Part shown: in pieces, positions 20,632 through 29,934 of the stretch
How positions within the stretch are numbered: the first letter of the stretch is position 1
Layout of the letters: each line of letters opens with the position of its first letter
Assembly: GCF_002812085.1 (NCBI RefSeq)
Contig: NZ_NPDM01000008.1
Location: 62,001-126,000 of the forward strand
DNA: 64,000 nucleotides
Direction: 5' to 3'
DNA from: Leptospira levettii
Lineage (GTDB): Bacteria; Spirochaetota; Leptospiria; Leptospirales; Leptospiraceae
The notes under the pieces: generated by a model
Database searches by the model: none
What the model saw: only the letters and a program-made list of their open reading frames with translations
What the model was told of the DNA's origin: nothing
Translations under genes and position numbers: made by a program

Positions 20632-21417
20632 ATGAAGCGAAACCGCAGTTACTATATCATACTGGTCCTAATCCTCTTTGTCGTGACCTACTCGGCCTAT
20701 GCGGCATACCAAAAGCAAAAAAATGGTCCTGTTTTTTTGGACAACCATGTGTTCCAACGGTATAACGACCAATGGGGTCTCTGGGTGGATCTGAATGCAG
20801 AGAAAAAATCCTTACTGGAAAAAGCATCCGAGTTTGGTGTCCTTGCCCAAGAGGTAATGGAAATCAACCACCTGACGGAAACCGAACTCAAACGTTTGAA
20901 ACGCTCCATTTTTTTCCCATACTCCGCTGAATACATGCGGAACCTCCAAGAAAAAGAACTCTTTCGTGAAACCATCGATTCTCCCATTGACCAATTCATT
21001 TGGCCCGTTTTACCCAATAACAAATCTCGAATTTCTTCACGCATTGGAAGGCGTTGGAACACTTGGCATACTGGCCTTGACATCGCCATTCCGAAAAACT
21101 CGATTGTCCTTGCGGCAGCAGATGGAGTTGTCGAAGAAGCAGGGAGAGGTGGGGACTACGGCCTTGCCGTTAAAATTTACCACCACGACATGAACCATTT
21201 CCATACTGTGTATGGACATAACCAAGAGTTACTCGTTAAACCTGGTGACATTGTGAAAAAAGGGCAAATCATCGCATTTTCTGGAAACACAGGTAAGTCA
21301 ACTGGACCTCATGTCCATTTCGAAGTTCGGTTTCATAATGTGTATTTGAATCCTGAAAACTTTCTCACACCATTTGAAGAAGGTGTTGCCACAAACCTTG
21401 TCGGATTTGCAGACTAA
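20632..21417 (+). CDS. M23-family (LytM) murein endopeptidase
   Basis: Zinc metallopeptidase that cuts peptidoglycan cross-links, or a regulator of such enzymes. It is 261 residues from the ATG at 20632, with a signal anchor at about 5-25. The C-terminal peptidase_M23 domain has the zinc ligands: H and D in WHTGLDIAIP, and HVHFEV near the end, with YGHNQELLVKPGDIVKKGQIIAFSGNTGKSTGP between. All key residues are present, so it should be active. ATG 20632 is favoured over an upstream TTG at 20617 because GAGG lies 9 bases before it. Confidence 0.9.
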   Translation: MKRNRSYYIILVLILFVVTYSAYAAYQKQKNGPVFLDNHVFQRYNDQWGLWVDLNAEKKSLLEKASEFGVLAQEVMEINHLTETELKRLKRSIFFPYSAEYMRNLQEKELFRETIDSPIDQFIWPVLPNNKSRISSRIGRRWNTWHTGLDIAIPKNSIVLAAADGVVEEAGRGGDYGLAVKIYHHDMNHFHTVYGHNQELLVKPGDIVKKGQIIAFSGNTGKSTGPHVHFEVRFHNVYLNPENFLTPFEEGVATNLVGFAD

Positions 21418-21423
21418 GTATTT

Positions 21424-22251
21424 GTGACAAACCTTACAAAGCATAGTTGGACAGATGAAATTTATAACCGTCTGACAACACTGATCCCTAAAAAAACAGG
21501 CATTGCTTGTTTTGATTTTGATAATACTCTTATCCGTAATGATTTTGGCGAAAAAATTATGGACCAAATCATCAGGGAAAATCTTACATTTTTGCCGACT
21601 GATCTCTCCCCGTATTTTCGTGATAAAAAACTTTGGAAAGACCACACCAAACTCAGTTTAGCTGAAAAAGAACATTTGATATGGGAAGAATATGCTTTTC
21701 AGCTAAAAGAATTTGGAGTTGAAAGAGGGTATCGTTGGACTTGTTTTTTATTCCAAGGTCTATCCAAAGAGGATTATTATGAAATCTCAAGACGTGCTTG
21801 GAAACGAGTGAACTTACCGGAAGATGAGTCTGGAGTTTTTCCACAAGTGGAGATGAAAGATTTAATCCAGTTCTTATACCACCACAATTGGCAAGTGTAC
21901 ATTGTAACTGCCTCTCCTGAACCTGGCATTGCTGCCATCGCCCACCATTTTCCCGTTTTAGAAAGTAATGTGATTGGCATGAGACAAACGTTAAACGCAC
22001 AAGAAAAATATACTCACGAACTGATTGAACCATATACATATGGCGAAGGGAAAGTCAAAGCAATCGAAGAAAGGATAGGTCATTATCCTGATTTGGTCTT
22101 TGGTGATTCATTTAATGACTATCCGATGTTAACCAAAGCTAAAGAATTTGGAGTAGCCATTGATAAAGGTGATCCAGAATTTGTTAAGGCCTGCAGTGCA
22201 AAAGGTATTCTCATCCAACCGTATTTTACTTACCAAACTTTAACCAAATGA
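21424..22251 (+). CDS. HAD-superfamily phosphatase, SerB-like
   Basis: A 275-residue haloacid dehalogenase-fold hydrolase. The nucleophile motif is FDFDNTLIRND (about 30-40), where the first Asp is phosphorylated and the second acts as acid/base. Motif II is IVTASPEPG (Thr/Ser), and the C-terminal VFGDSFNDYPML provides the Mg-binding aspartates. The layout with a helical cap between motifs I and II is that of phosphoserine phosphatase-like HAD-IB proteins. The exact substrate is unknown. The start is GTG, 6 bp after the M23 gene. Its stop overlaps the next start (ATGA), so it is translationally coupled to the RsmI-like gene. Confidence 0.85.
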   Translation: MTNLTKHSWTDEIYNRLTTLIPKKTGIACFDFDNTLIRNDFGEKIMDQIIRENLTFLPTDLSPYFRDKKLWKDHTKLSLAEKEHLIWEEYAFQLKEFGVERGYRWTCFLFQGLSKEDYYEISRRAWKRVNLPEDESGVFPQVEMKDLIQFLYHHNWQVYIVTASPEPGIAAIAHHFPVLESNVIGMRQTLNAQEKYTHELIEPYTYGEGKVKAIEERIGHYPDLVFGDSFNDYPMLTKAKEFGVAIDKGDPEFVKACSAKGILIQPYFTYQTLTK

Positions 22252-22934
22252 ATCGATTGTATTTAGTATCCAATTCCATTGGAAACGATTTAGACCTCCC
22301 ACCACGCACCAAACAATTGCTAGAGGAAGCAGATTGGATTTTAGGGGAAGAACAAAGGACCACGTCTACCCTATTGAAAAAACTAGGAATCTCAAAACCT
22401 TTTGACCTTCTCAATGAACATACTTCGAGAAATGAGATGGATGAGATAGGAATGAAACTTGCGATGACAAAACGTACTTGTCTCATTTCTGATTCTGGTA
22501 GTCCAGGCCTCGAAGACCCAGGTAAGTGGCTTGTCCCACTCGCATGGGAGATGGGAGTGGAAGTGAGATCAGCCCCGGGACCGACAGCTCTTGTTTCAGC
22601 ACTTACAAGTTCTGGTTTTGCGACCTCACCTTTTTTATTCCTTGGATTTTTACCAAGAGAGGAAAAGGAAAGGGAAAAAACCTTAAAACAATACTTAGGA
22701 CTCGGGATCACACTTGCATTTTACGAAACCCCTTATCGTGCCAAACATTGTCTGGAAACTCTCGCCAAAATCCTTCCGAATGATCGTATGATCTTTTTGG
22801 CACTGGGAATTTCGTTCGCACACGAAACTTCCTTCCGTGGGACAGCCAAGGAAGTCCAAAAAAAATTCCCCCAAGGGATGAAACTCCCACCCGTATTTGT
22901 CATCGAAGAGAAAAAAGAAAGGCACAAACGATAG
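22248..22934 (+). CDS. RsmI-like SAM-dependent methyltransferase (tetrapyrrole methylase fold)
   Basis: Probably 2'-O-methylates cytidine 1402 of 16S rRNA. It opens LYLVSNSIGNDLDLPPRT, comparable to the LY.V.TPIGNL.D. start of RsmI. Other landmarks are GEEQRTTSTLLKKL, ISDSGSPGLEDPG (SAM loop), RSAPGPTALVSAL and LGFLPRE. At 228 residues it lacks the ~50-residue C-terminal domain of E. coli RsmI (286), like shorter forms in some other phyla, so a related target is possible. It overlaps the HAD gene by 4 bp. Confidence 0.8.
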   Translation: MNRLYLVSNSIGNDLDLPPRTKQLLEEADWILGEEQRTTSTLLKKLGISKPFDLLNEHTSRNEMDEIGMKLAMTKRTCLISDSGSPGLEDPGKWLVPLAWEMGVEVRSAPGPTALVSALTSSGFATSPFLFLGFLPREEKEREKTLKQYLGLGITLAFYETPYRAKHCLETLAKILPNDRMIFLALGISFAHETSFRGTAKEVQKKFPQGMKLPPVFVIEEKKERHKR

Positions 22935-22973
22935 TTTCTTGACAGTACCTCTGTTATATTGGACGCTTGGACA

Positions 22974-23597
22974 ATGGTCAGTAAAGTAGAACAAACAAGT
23001 GACGGATTAGATCCTTTAATTTCAGAGTCGGGCGACTATATAACAGACGTTGTCAAAGAAAACCTGAAACTCATCCGTCACACCAAAGGATTTTCTTTGG
23101 ACAAACTCGCCAATCGATGTGGTGTGAGCCGTGCGATGTTGTCTCAAATTGAACAAGGGAAATCTGTGCCGACCATTTCCGTTTTATGGAAAATTGCAAA
23201 CGGGCTCAATGTTCCTTTTTCCGAACTCCTCAAAGAAAAAAATCAGGACGGCATCCATATCTTAAAGGCCGAAAACTCCAAGGTTTTGTATTCCAACTCG
23301 AAGGTGTTTGCAAGCCGTGCCTTGTTTCCATTCCTAGGAAACCGCAAAACGGAATTTTATGAACTCATTTTAAAACCCGGTGGACATGAAGTTGCCGAAC
23401 CACACAAAACAGGAACCACAGAAAACCTTGTTGTTGTCTCTGGGAAACTTCGTTTGCGTGTGGGAGAAAAGGTAGTCGAACTGGAACCAAAAGACTCTGT
23501 ATTTTTTAAAGCGGATGTCTCTCATGAGTATTCCAATCCAACTGACCAAGAAACTCTTATGTACTTGGTGATGGATTACACGGATGAGATAGGTTAA
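22974..23597 (+). CDS. XRE-family transcriptional regulator with cupin domain
   Basis: A 207-residue cytosolic regulator. A helix-turn-helix of the Cro/CI type lies at about 25-80, in [35 protein letters not shown]-terminal Cupin_2 barrel is at about 130-205, with [28 protein letters not shown]. Such proteins sense a small ligand in the cupin and control nearby metabolic genes; the ligand is not evident here. The ATG at 22974 is preferred to an in-frame TTG at 22959. It lies 39 bp after the RsmI-like gene and 2 bp before prmA, so it is embedded in a housekeeping run. Confidence 0.88.
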   Translation: MVSKVEQTSDGLDPLISESGDYITDVVKENLKLIRHTKGFSLDKLANRCGVSRAMLSQIEQGKSVPTISVLWKIANGLNVPFSELLKEKNQDGIHILKAENSKVLYSNSKVFASRALFPFLGNRKTEFYELILKPGGHEVAEPHKTGTTENLVVVSGKLRLRVGEKVVELEPKDSVFFKADVSHEYSNPTDQETLMYLVMDYTDEIG

Positions 23598-23599
23598 GT

Positions 23600-24526
23600 T
23601 TGGAATACAGAGAATTAAAAGTCAATTTACCAAAAGAATTATCAGATCCATTTTATGAACTTCTAGATTCTTTACAATGTGCTGGTTATTATGAAATTCT
23701 TTTTGATGGTGAAGCTCCAAAAGAAAAAGACCAGGGCCTCATTCGAGACAATACAAACATTCGTATTTATCTACAAACTGATGAAGTAGAAAAAGAATTA
23801 AAAATTCTAATTTTTCTAAAACTTCATGCACCTAACAATTCTAATTCAGAATCTCGTATCATCGAAACAAGGGATTACGAAGAAGCTTACAAAGAATATT
23901 ACAAACCTTTTCCGATTGGAAACAAACTTTGGGTGATTCCTACTTGGGAAAAACATGAACCAAATACAATCGCATTATGGAAACCGACTGGAGGGATTCC
24001 ACTTTTTATCAACCCAGGAGTTGCTTTTGGAACAGGTCACCATGAAACAACAAAACTGATTTTAGAACATTTGGATTCATTACATGCAGAAGGAAAGTTT
24101 GTATTCCAATCCGCATGTGATGTAGGAACAGGATCTGGAATTTTATCCATAGGTCTTGCTAAGTTTGGAGTTTCTAAAATTTTTGCTTTGGACATAGACC
24201 CGAATGCTGTCAAAGCAGCTTGGTCTAACTGGACTGAAAATGAATACCCAAAAGGATTTCAATTTAGTGTAGAAGAATCGGGGATCGACAATCCCAAACT
24301 CTCCAATGAAAAGTATGATCTAGCAATTGCCAATATTACTTTTGCAGTTCTCTCACAAAACATCCGTCATTTGGCAAAAATCAATGCACCTAGAATCATT
24401 TTTTCAGGAATCATCACCGAGAAAAAAGATGAATTTTTAAGTTTATTACAAAGTCATTTGCCGGGAAAACTCCTTTATTCCAAAGAATGGAACGAATGGT
24501 GGGTTCTTGACTGGCAAAAAAATTAA
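23600..24526 (+). CDS. prmA: ribosomal protein L11 methyltransferase
   Basis: Trimethylates ribosomal protein L11 with SAM. It has 308 residues. The N-terminal half is the L11-binding part; the second half is a Rossmann methylase. The family signature PGVAFGTGHHETTKLILE is at about 138-155, SAM motif I is CDVGTGSGILSIGLAKFG, then ALDIDPNAVKAA, and NITFAVL replaces the usual NILA.PL. It starts at TTG 2 bp after the XRE-cupin stop. Its end overlaps the convergent sensor gene by 4 bp. Confidence 0.92.
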   Translation: MEYRELKVNLPKELSDPFYELLDSLQCAGYYEILFDGEAPKEKDQGLIRDNTNIRIYLQTDEVEKELKILIFLKLHAPNNSNSESRIIETRDYEEAYKEYYKPFPIGNKLWVIPTWEKHEPNTIALWKPTGGIPLFINPGVAFGTGHHETTKLILEHLDSLHAEGKFVFQSACDVGTGSGILSIGLAKFGVSKIFALDIDPNAVKAAWSNWTENEYPKGFQFSVEESGIDNPKLSNEKYDLAIANITFAVLSQNIRHLAKINAPRIIFSGIITEKKDEFLSLLQSHLPGKLLYSKEWNEWWVLDWQKN

Positions 24527-26658
24527 ATACGATTGAGAAATTTGATCAAACTGACCTGATTCCCTTTTTCATTGTATTCAATTCTGTCAAAAACAGATTT
24601 TGTCATAAGGATCCCTCTTCCATGTTGGACATGTGCCTCGTTCATTGCATCCAATGATTTTTCCATATGTTTTTTATGGTCAAACCCTCGTCCTTCATCT
24701 GTGATCCGATACGCCACATACTCACTACTAAAGGAGTATTCTATTTTTACTTTTTTGTGCCGATACCTTGGATCCTCTTGTCGTTTTTGTAAAAACTCTA
24801 AATAATTTCCTTCCATCAGCGCTTTCGATTTTTCATCAAAACTGATATTTAAATTTCCATGTTCGACTGCATTAATTATGATTTCTCGAACAGACGATCG
24901 AACTTCCGTTTGTTCAATATTTGTGAGGTATTTTGCTAATTGCGAAGTTATTTTTTGTGAAACAAGTTCTGCATTTCGTAGATAATTATTCATCGAAAGT
25001 TCGATTTTTTCAGAATCAATGAGTTGGATAATGGTATCTTCAAATTCAGGAGACAAGGTCATTAACACTTCTCTCGTTTCTTCAAAATCTATATATTGGA
25101 TACGACAAACCATTTCTTTTGGTTCTTTTACATACTTCTGCGATAACTCAGTTCGAAAGTTAATTGCGGATCCAGTCATCTTTAAGTCTGTGAGTTTGTC
25201 ATTTACATACATGACATTGTAATCCGATTTTTGATCTCTTCCTGTATAAAGAATTTCTGTTATTTTTTTATTTCTCAAATCATCCAGTCGATACCCTAGG
25301 TGTTTTGATAACGATCGATTCGCATTGATGATTTCGAAATCTTCGTTCATCATTAAAATCACTTCATCAGAACCTTGGAAAATTTCTCTAAAACGTTTTT
25401 CCGACTCTTCAATTTTTATCTTTGCATGTGACAAATCTCTTAAATTTTCCCTTAAACTTCTAGTTAAAAAATTGATTCTGTCTGCTAAGCCAAGTGATAA
25501 TAATATTGTTTGTAAAGCTGTTCCAATCTGAATCGTCCATCTTGTTATATGATTGTCAGATAAAAATCCTAAACTCTTTAAAGAATACAACAGAACACCT
25601 AACAAAAAGAACAACCAAGAGATTAAATAATACCTAGCAGTTCGAACGTTTGCTAAAAATGTATAAGTTCCACTATATACAAGTAACAGTGCAGTGGGAA
25701 CAGTTAGCAGTATCGATGTGACCATCGCAACTCGATAATGCAAAAAAAATGTTACAAAAGAAAACAATACTAGGATCCCTACCCAAACCCACATCAATTT
25801 GGAAACTTTTGGGAGGTGTTTCTTCAAACTTAAATAATTATAAGTAAAGATGATTCCCGTGATACAGGACAAACAGATAAAAAATGGCAAGGAATAATTT
25901 GCCCAGAAGACCCAATTGGGCCAAATGTATTGAAAGGCAAATCCATTGTTTACTAAGTGAAAGAAAAATATTGAGCTTATGAAAAAAAGATATAATAAAT
26001 AACTCTTTTCATACGTGAATATATAGATGAAAAAATTGTAAGCAATCATCACAAACAAAATTCCATAAAAAATTCCAAAGATCATTTGTTCTTTGTTTAT
26101 CTTTTCATTAAACTCTCGTTCGGTCCATAGTTCCAATGCCAACGGAATAGTTGATTCGGATTTGATTTTGAGATAATAGACAGCCTTTGCATTTGGAAGT
26201 GTTTCAAAGGGAAAAACTGGATTTCTATATTCCACATTTCGTTCGGCAAAAGGAGATGAATCACCGAGTTTCCGGATCGCATTTTTGGGAACTGGGTCAC
26301 CCAAAATTTGGATTTCATCTATCAGTGGAAAATCAAATAACAAATTCCATCTCACTGTTTGCGAATTAGGATTGGAGATATCCAATTTAACCCAAAACAC
26401 CGATTGAGAAAAACCTAAATTAGGTGAGGAGAGTTGTTTGAATTCTCCGTCTTTTTCACCAGACACAATCGTCGTTTCTGATATGGATTGGGTAGGATCT
26501 TCCAAAACCAAAACTTGGTTCCAGATTGCCACTCCGCTCATTTCGGTAGCCAAATCAATTTTAGGTGTCGCACTTAAGAAATTTGCAGGAAGGATGAGAA
26601 GGATCGCAAAAAAGTAGGACAGAATCGGAATTGTAAAAATTGTTTTTGTATTTCGCAT
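24523..26658 (-). CDS. 7TM-DISM sensor with PAS and anti-sigma-type ATPase domain
   Basis: A 711-residue membrane sensor. The signal peptide is at about 1-26. A periplasmic 7TMR-DISMED2 domain (about 30-165) has the beta-sandwich pattern seen in VFWVKLDISNPNSQTVRWNLLFDFPLIDEI. Seven membrane helices span about 185-390, a short coiled coil is near 400-420, and a PAS domain lies at about 420-530. The C-terminal ATPase (about 575-711) has the N-box EIIINAVEHGN and the G-box ITDEGRGFD. There is no phospho-acceptor HisKA domain, so the ATPase resembles RsbW/SpoIIAB-type serine kinases more than histidine kinases. Start ATG 26658 is chosen because it gives a signal peptide and leaves 82 bp to the divergent gene. 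Confidence 0.8.
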   Translation of the reverse strand: MRNTKTIFTIPILSYFFAILLILPANFLSATPKIDLATEMSGVAIWNQVLVLEDPTQSISETTIVSGEKDGEFKQLSSPNLGFSQSVFWVKLDISNPNSQTVRWNLLFDFPLIDEIQILGDPVPKNAIRKLGDSSPFAERNVEYRNPVFPFETLPNAKAVYYLKIKSESTIPLALELWTEREFNEKINKEQMIFGIFYGILFVMIAYNFFIYIFTYEKSYLLYLFFISSIFFFHLVNNGFAFQYIWPNWVFWANYSLPFFICLSCITGIIFTYNYLSLKKHLPKVSKLMWVWVGILVLFSFVTFFLHYRVAMVTSILLTVPTALLLVYSGTYTFLANVRTARYYLISWLFFLLGVLLYSLKSLGFLSDNHITRWTIQIGTALQTILLSLGLADRINFLTRSLRENLRDLSHAKIKIEESEKRFREIFQGSDEVILMMNEDFEIINANRSLSKHLGYRLDDLRNKKITEILYTGRDQKSDYNVMYVNDKLTDLKMTGSAINFRTELSQKYVKEPKEMVCRIQYIDFEETREVLMTLSPEFEDTIIQLIDSEKIELSMNNYLRNAELVSQKITSQLAKYLTNIEQTEVRSSVREIIINAVEHGNLNISFDEKSKALMEGNYLEFLQKRQEDPRYRHKKVKIEYSFSSEYVAYRITDEGRGFDHKKHMEKSLDAMNEAHVQHGRGILMTKSVFDRIEYNEKGNQVSLIKFLNRI

Positions 26659-26740
26659 AAAAAAGCCAAAGCCAATAGATTCTATTTTTGTAATTTTTCT
26701 AGCCTTTTTTGTTTTGAGTGGTAAAATAGGGGAAAGTTCT

Positions 26741-28117
26741 ATGAATCGAAAAACATTCCTCAAAAATTTGACTGCCACAGCAGCGGGCATTAGCCTTCTC
26801 TCCCCTCAAAAATTCTACGGACAATCCACAGGTGTGGTGAGCGCAGAAACAAAAACACGAATCTCTGGTGCAAAAAAAGCCATCGTACTAGGAGGGGGTT
26901 TGTCGGGACTTTATTCAGCCTATTTACTGAAACAAACGGGATATGATGTAACAGTCATCGAAAGAGGAGACCAATTTGGTGGCAGGATTGCTACTTACTC
27001 CAATCCAAGTTTGGGAATTGTACAAGACTTAGGTGGTGAGTGGATCAGCGAAAACCAAACAGACATTAAAAGCCTTGTTAAACAATTAGGCCTTGAATTG
27101 GTGAATGCGAATGTCTCTGAAAGATTTTCATTATCTAAAAATAATTCCGACCAACATAAAATTTCGAGCACATCCATCGATACATTAGATAAGGTGATAG
27201 AGTTACACAAATCCTTGGGAACAGGCCAAAAACAAGGATTAGATAAAATCAATTTTTCATCTTATGCAAGGTACCAAGGATTAACAGAAGAAGAAATTAG
27301 GTCAATGAATGATCTTTATCGTACCATTTTAGGTGCAGACTTAAATCAAATCTCCAGTGAATCGGTATTAGATGATCTCTCAGCCTTACAATCTGCACTC
27401 AAACCTAAGTATTTAGTGGGAGGCGGAGCAGAACAAATCATCCAAGCACTCGTAACTCAACTAAAAGGACAAGAATTATTACTTGGGGAATCAGCAACAA
27501 AAGTTTCCCAACAAAAAAACCAAGTGACGGTGGAGTTATCTTCAGGACGAGTCATCAAAGGAAATTTGATAGTTTGTACTTTGCCATCTGCAGCTGTGTT
27601 GGACATAAAATGGACTCCAACATTACCTAAAGACCTAATTTATTCTGCTCTCCGCATGCAAACTGGTAAAATTTCAAAGAACATATGTTTTGTCAAAAGT
27701 AATAGTAGTTATTCTAATTTTTTCCAATCTACAAATACAGCCGCTGAAACTTTTTACGTTTCTGACCAAGCTGTTGGACAAAATGTAACAGCTGTTACCT
27801 CGATATCAACTGGTGATAAAGCATCCCTCTTTGAAAAAGGGAGTGATCGTCAGAAAAAAAACCTAATGTTGTCTGCTCTGGAAGAATTGGGGAGTTTCGA
27901 GTTAGTACAAGAAAACCCTTTCCATTTTCATAGTTTTCAAAAAACAACTGGCAGGTCAGGATTTGTATCCCTTTTCCCACCAGGTAGTTATGGGATCAAA
28001 GATGTTTGGAACGAACCTTTTGAAAGAGTATTTTTTGCAGGAGAACATCTTGCATTACACACTGGGAGTATGGATAGCGCAGTTGCTTCTGCCATCCAAG
28101 CAATTAGTAAAACTTAA
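26741..28117 (+). CDS. exported flavin-containing amine oxidase family protein
   Basis: FAD-dependent oxidoreductase of the monoamine oxidase group, 458 residues. It opens MNRKTFLKNLTATAAGISLL, a Tat-like signal with RK in place of RR, suggesting export of the folded flavoprotein. The FAD-binding motif VLGGGLSGLYSAYLL (about 50-64) is followed by VTVIERGDQFGGRI and LGGEWI. The C-terminal VFFAGEHLALHTGSMDSAVASAIQA is the second FAD contact of the family. The substrate is unknown. The ATG has GGGGAAAG upstream. It is divergent from the 7TM-DISM sensor and overlaps the convergent acyltransferase by 4 bp. Confidence 0.85.
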   Translation: MNRKTFLKNLTATAAGISLLSPQKFYGQSTGVVSAETKTRISGAKKAIVLGGGLSGLYSAYLLKQTGYDVTVIERGDQFGGRIATYSNPSLGIVQDLGGEWISENQTDIKSLVKQLGLELVNANVSERFSLSKNNSDQHKISSTSIDTLDKVIELHKSLGTGQKQGLDKINFSSYARYQGLTEEEIRSMNDLYRTILGADLNQISSESVLDDLSALQSALKPKYLVGGGAEQIIQALVTQLKGQELLLGESATKVSQQKNQVTVELSSGRVIKGNLIVCTLPSAAVLDIKWTPTLPKDLIYSALRMQTGKISKNICFVKSNSSYSNFFQSTNTAAETFYVSDQAVGQNVTAVTSISTGDKASLFEKGSDRQKKNLMLSALEELGSFELVQENPFHFHSFQKTTGRSGFVSLFPPGSYGIKDVWNEPFERVFFAGEHLALHTGSMDSAVASAIQAISKT

Positions 28118-29226
28118 CTTACTTTTAACCCGAAGATAAATCGTAACGATCGAGATCTTTTGATTAAAATTTCATACAGTAAAAAACTAAGTACCAAAAC
28201 AAACAGGTTATGAAAGAGAAACTTACCCCATAACGGGTAAGGACTATCTTTCATCATGTAAGCAAATGTTAATGAAATCGGATGGTGTAATAAGTAAATG
28301 GGTAAACTTGCTTCGATGACATAGGTTCCCATTTTCCCTTCCTTATTTCCAATTTGAACAAATGCAAATACAAAGAATACAGTCCATAAAAATGGAGAAA
28401 GGACCCATAAAAAAATATGGGATATTCGAAACATCGGATTCGCATAAGAAAAATAAATCCATAGCGGATCGGATATTTCTAATTCCATGAGTAAAAGAGA
28501 AACTACAATCGCCCAAACTAATATTGCATACGGTTTCAATTTTGGCATGGAAGCCTCAAAAAGGATTTCCTTCCAAAAATAACAAAACACTCCCACAATA
28601 AAAAATGCAAATTGGTAAACAAAGGTTAATTTAAAAATTCCATATACAGATTCTCCTTTGCCAAATTGTGTGTGTGCCAAAAGAACCAGAAGAAAAGTAA
28701 AACCAATTAGATAATATATTTTTCCAGATAAATGTTGGAATGGTTTCCAATTTGCAAAATGATGCAATGGTTTTTGGATTAGAACATAAATCATACTAAA
28801 CAAAAACAAATCGACTAAAAACCAAATATGAGAATGTTGAAATTTATCCTTAGTGAAAAAAGAAGTCAAAAATTCCATCAAACCCAAATTAGGTGAATTT
28901 AATTTTTCCATTAAAAAGTATTGTATCGGAGCAAGAAAGACCAATCCAAAAATGGTAGGAATGAATACTCTCTTCAACCTTCCATCTAGATAAAATGATG
29001 TACCTTTTTTTTCAATGACCATTGCGGAAAAAAAACCAGAGATCATATAAAACATTGGCATTCGAAAACTATGGATCCAATAACAAAAGTAGGACAATAT
29101 CTCACTTCGTTCTTCTGTTTGGATGGCATATTTGATATCAGATGCGTAAACAATCGCAGAATGAAAAACAATCCCAAGTAATAAGGCAAAAGAACGTAAA
29201 TTATCGAGGTATATGAGTCGTCCCAT
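28114..29226 (-). CDS. acyltransferase 3 family membrane protein
   Basis: A 370-residue integral-membrane protein with about ten helices. It belongs to the Acyl_transf_3 family (OafA/OpgC type) that acetylates or succinylates cell-surface sugars. The N-terminal signature YLDNLRSFALLLGIVFHSAI contains the conserved Asp, Arg and His (about residues 7, 10 and 21). The motif MPMFYMISGFFSAMV in the second helix pair is also typical. The acceptor is unknown, probably a surface polysaccharide or glucan. The ATG has GGAGG only 1 base before it. It is divergent from the HNH gene, with 49 bp between. Confidence 0.85.
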   Translation of the reverse strand: MGRLIYLDNLRSFALLLGIVFHSAIVYASDIKYAIQTEERSEILSYFCYWIHSFRMPMFYMISGFFSAMVIEKKGTSFYLDGRLKRVFIPTIFGLVFLAPIQYFLMEKLNSPNLGLMEFLTSFFTKDKFQHSHIWFLVDLFLFSMIYVLIQKPLHHFANWKPFQHLSGKIYYLIGFTFLLVLLAHTQFGKGESVYGIFKLTFVYQFAFFIVGVFCYFWKEILFEASMPKLKPYAILVWAIVVSLLLMELEISDPLWIYFSYANPMFRISHIFLWVLSPFLWTVFFVFAFVQIGNKEGKMGTYVIEASLPIYLLHHPISLTFAYMMKDSPYPLWGKFLFHNLFVLVLSFLLYEILIKRSRSLRFIFGLKVS

Positions 29227-29275
29227 TCCTCCATCTTTTTCTTGACGAATGGAAAATAACAGATTTTTTTAAGGT

Positions 29276-29569
29276 ATGACCGATCCACCGCTAGAACCTT
29301 TTTTTTCTGATATCAGCGATGAAGAAATCCGTCGAGAAAGGAAAAAAGCAAAAGATTTAAAAAATACCGCATGGTGGAAAAACAAACGTGCCTCTGGAAT
29401 TTGCCATTATTGTGGAAAAAAATTCAAGGTAGAAGACTTAACAATGGACCATCTAATTCCTCTTATACGAGGCGGGAAGTCAGTCAAAGCAAATTTAGTA
29501 CCAGCTTGTAAAGATTGTAATTTCAAAAAAAAACATAGTCTACCATTTGAGAAGGAATTCTTTAGCTAA
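29276..29569 (+). CDS. small HNH endonuclease-domain protein
   Basis: A 97-residue protein. A zinc-ribbon CHYCGKKF (about 41-48) is followed by the HNH core MDHLIPLIRGGKSVKANLVPACKDCNFKK, with a catalytic His in DHLIP, an Asn in ANLV, and a second CxxC for zinc. Proteins of this size and layout are widespread in Leptospira and other bacteria. They are more likely housekeeping nicking or repair factors than restriction enzymes, since no methylase is adjacent. Its stop overlaps the start of the DUF1292 gene (TAATG), which implies coupled translation. Confidence 0.85.
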   Translation: MTDPPLEPFFSDISDEEIRRERKKAKDLKNTAWWKNKRASGICHYCGKKFKVEDLTMDHLIPLIRGGKSVKANLVPACKDCNFKKKHSLPFEKEFFS

Positions 29570-29934
29570 TGGAAAATAAAGAAATCGGATTCCAAGCAGA
29601 TGATTTTTTACCAAACCGAACCTCGGAAGAAATTGATTTGGTGGACGAAAAAGGAAATAGTTACCAATGGGAAGTATTTTATTCCTTTTCCTTACTCGGA
29701 AATGATTATCTCGTTTTTATACCCACAACAGAGCAAGAATACCAATTTGTGAATGTAGAAATGGATGATCCAGATTCGGAAGTACCAGGATACATTATTA
29801 TGCGACTTGGGCAAGACGAAGCTGGAGAAGAAATCTTAGAAGAAATTTTGGACGAAGATGAACTGGAAGAAGTTCGAGAATTCGTTGAAGATGAAATTGG
29901 TTTAGTTGGCCAATTCCTCAACCAGGAGGAATGA
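29569..29934 (+). CDS. DUF1292-type acidic protein
   Basis: A 121-residue, strongly acidic cytosolic protein. It matches the DUF1292 (YrzB-like) pattern: IDLVDEKGNSYQWEVFYSFSLLGNDYLVFIPTTE, followed by beta strands and an acidic C-terminus rich in Glu/Asp (about 85-115). Biochemical function is unknown for the family. It overlaps the HNH gene by 1 bp and converges on the MaoC gene with a 17-bp overlap. Confidence 0.7.
   Translation: MENKEIGFQADDFLPNRTSEEIDLVDEKGNSYQWEVFYSFSLLGNDYLVFIPTTEQEYQFVNVEMDDPDSEVPGYIIMRLGQDEAGEEILEEILDEDELEEVREFVEDEIGLVGQFLNQEE

Noticed and set aside
22939..22960. TTGACA followed by TATATT before the XRE-cupin gene, as a promoter
   Set aside because: The spacing is only 10 bp, too short for a sigma70 promoter, and the boxes overlap the end region of a tightly packed run.
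29276..29569. HNH protein as part of a restriction or defence system
   Set aside because: No methyltransferase, helicase or other defence gene is adjacent; the partner is a DUF1292 protein.
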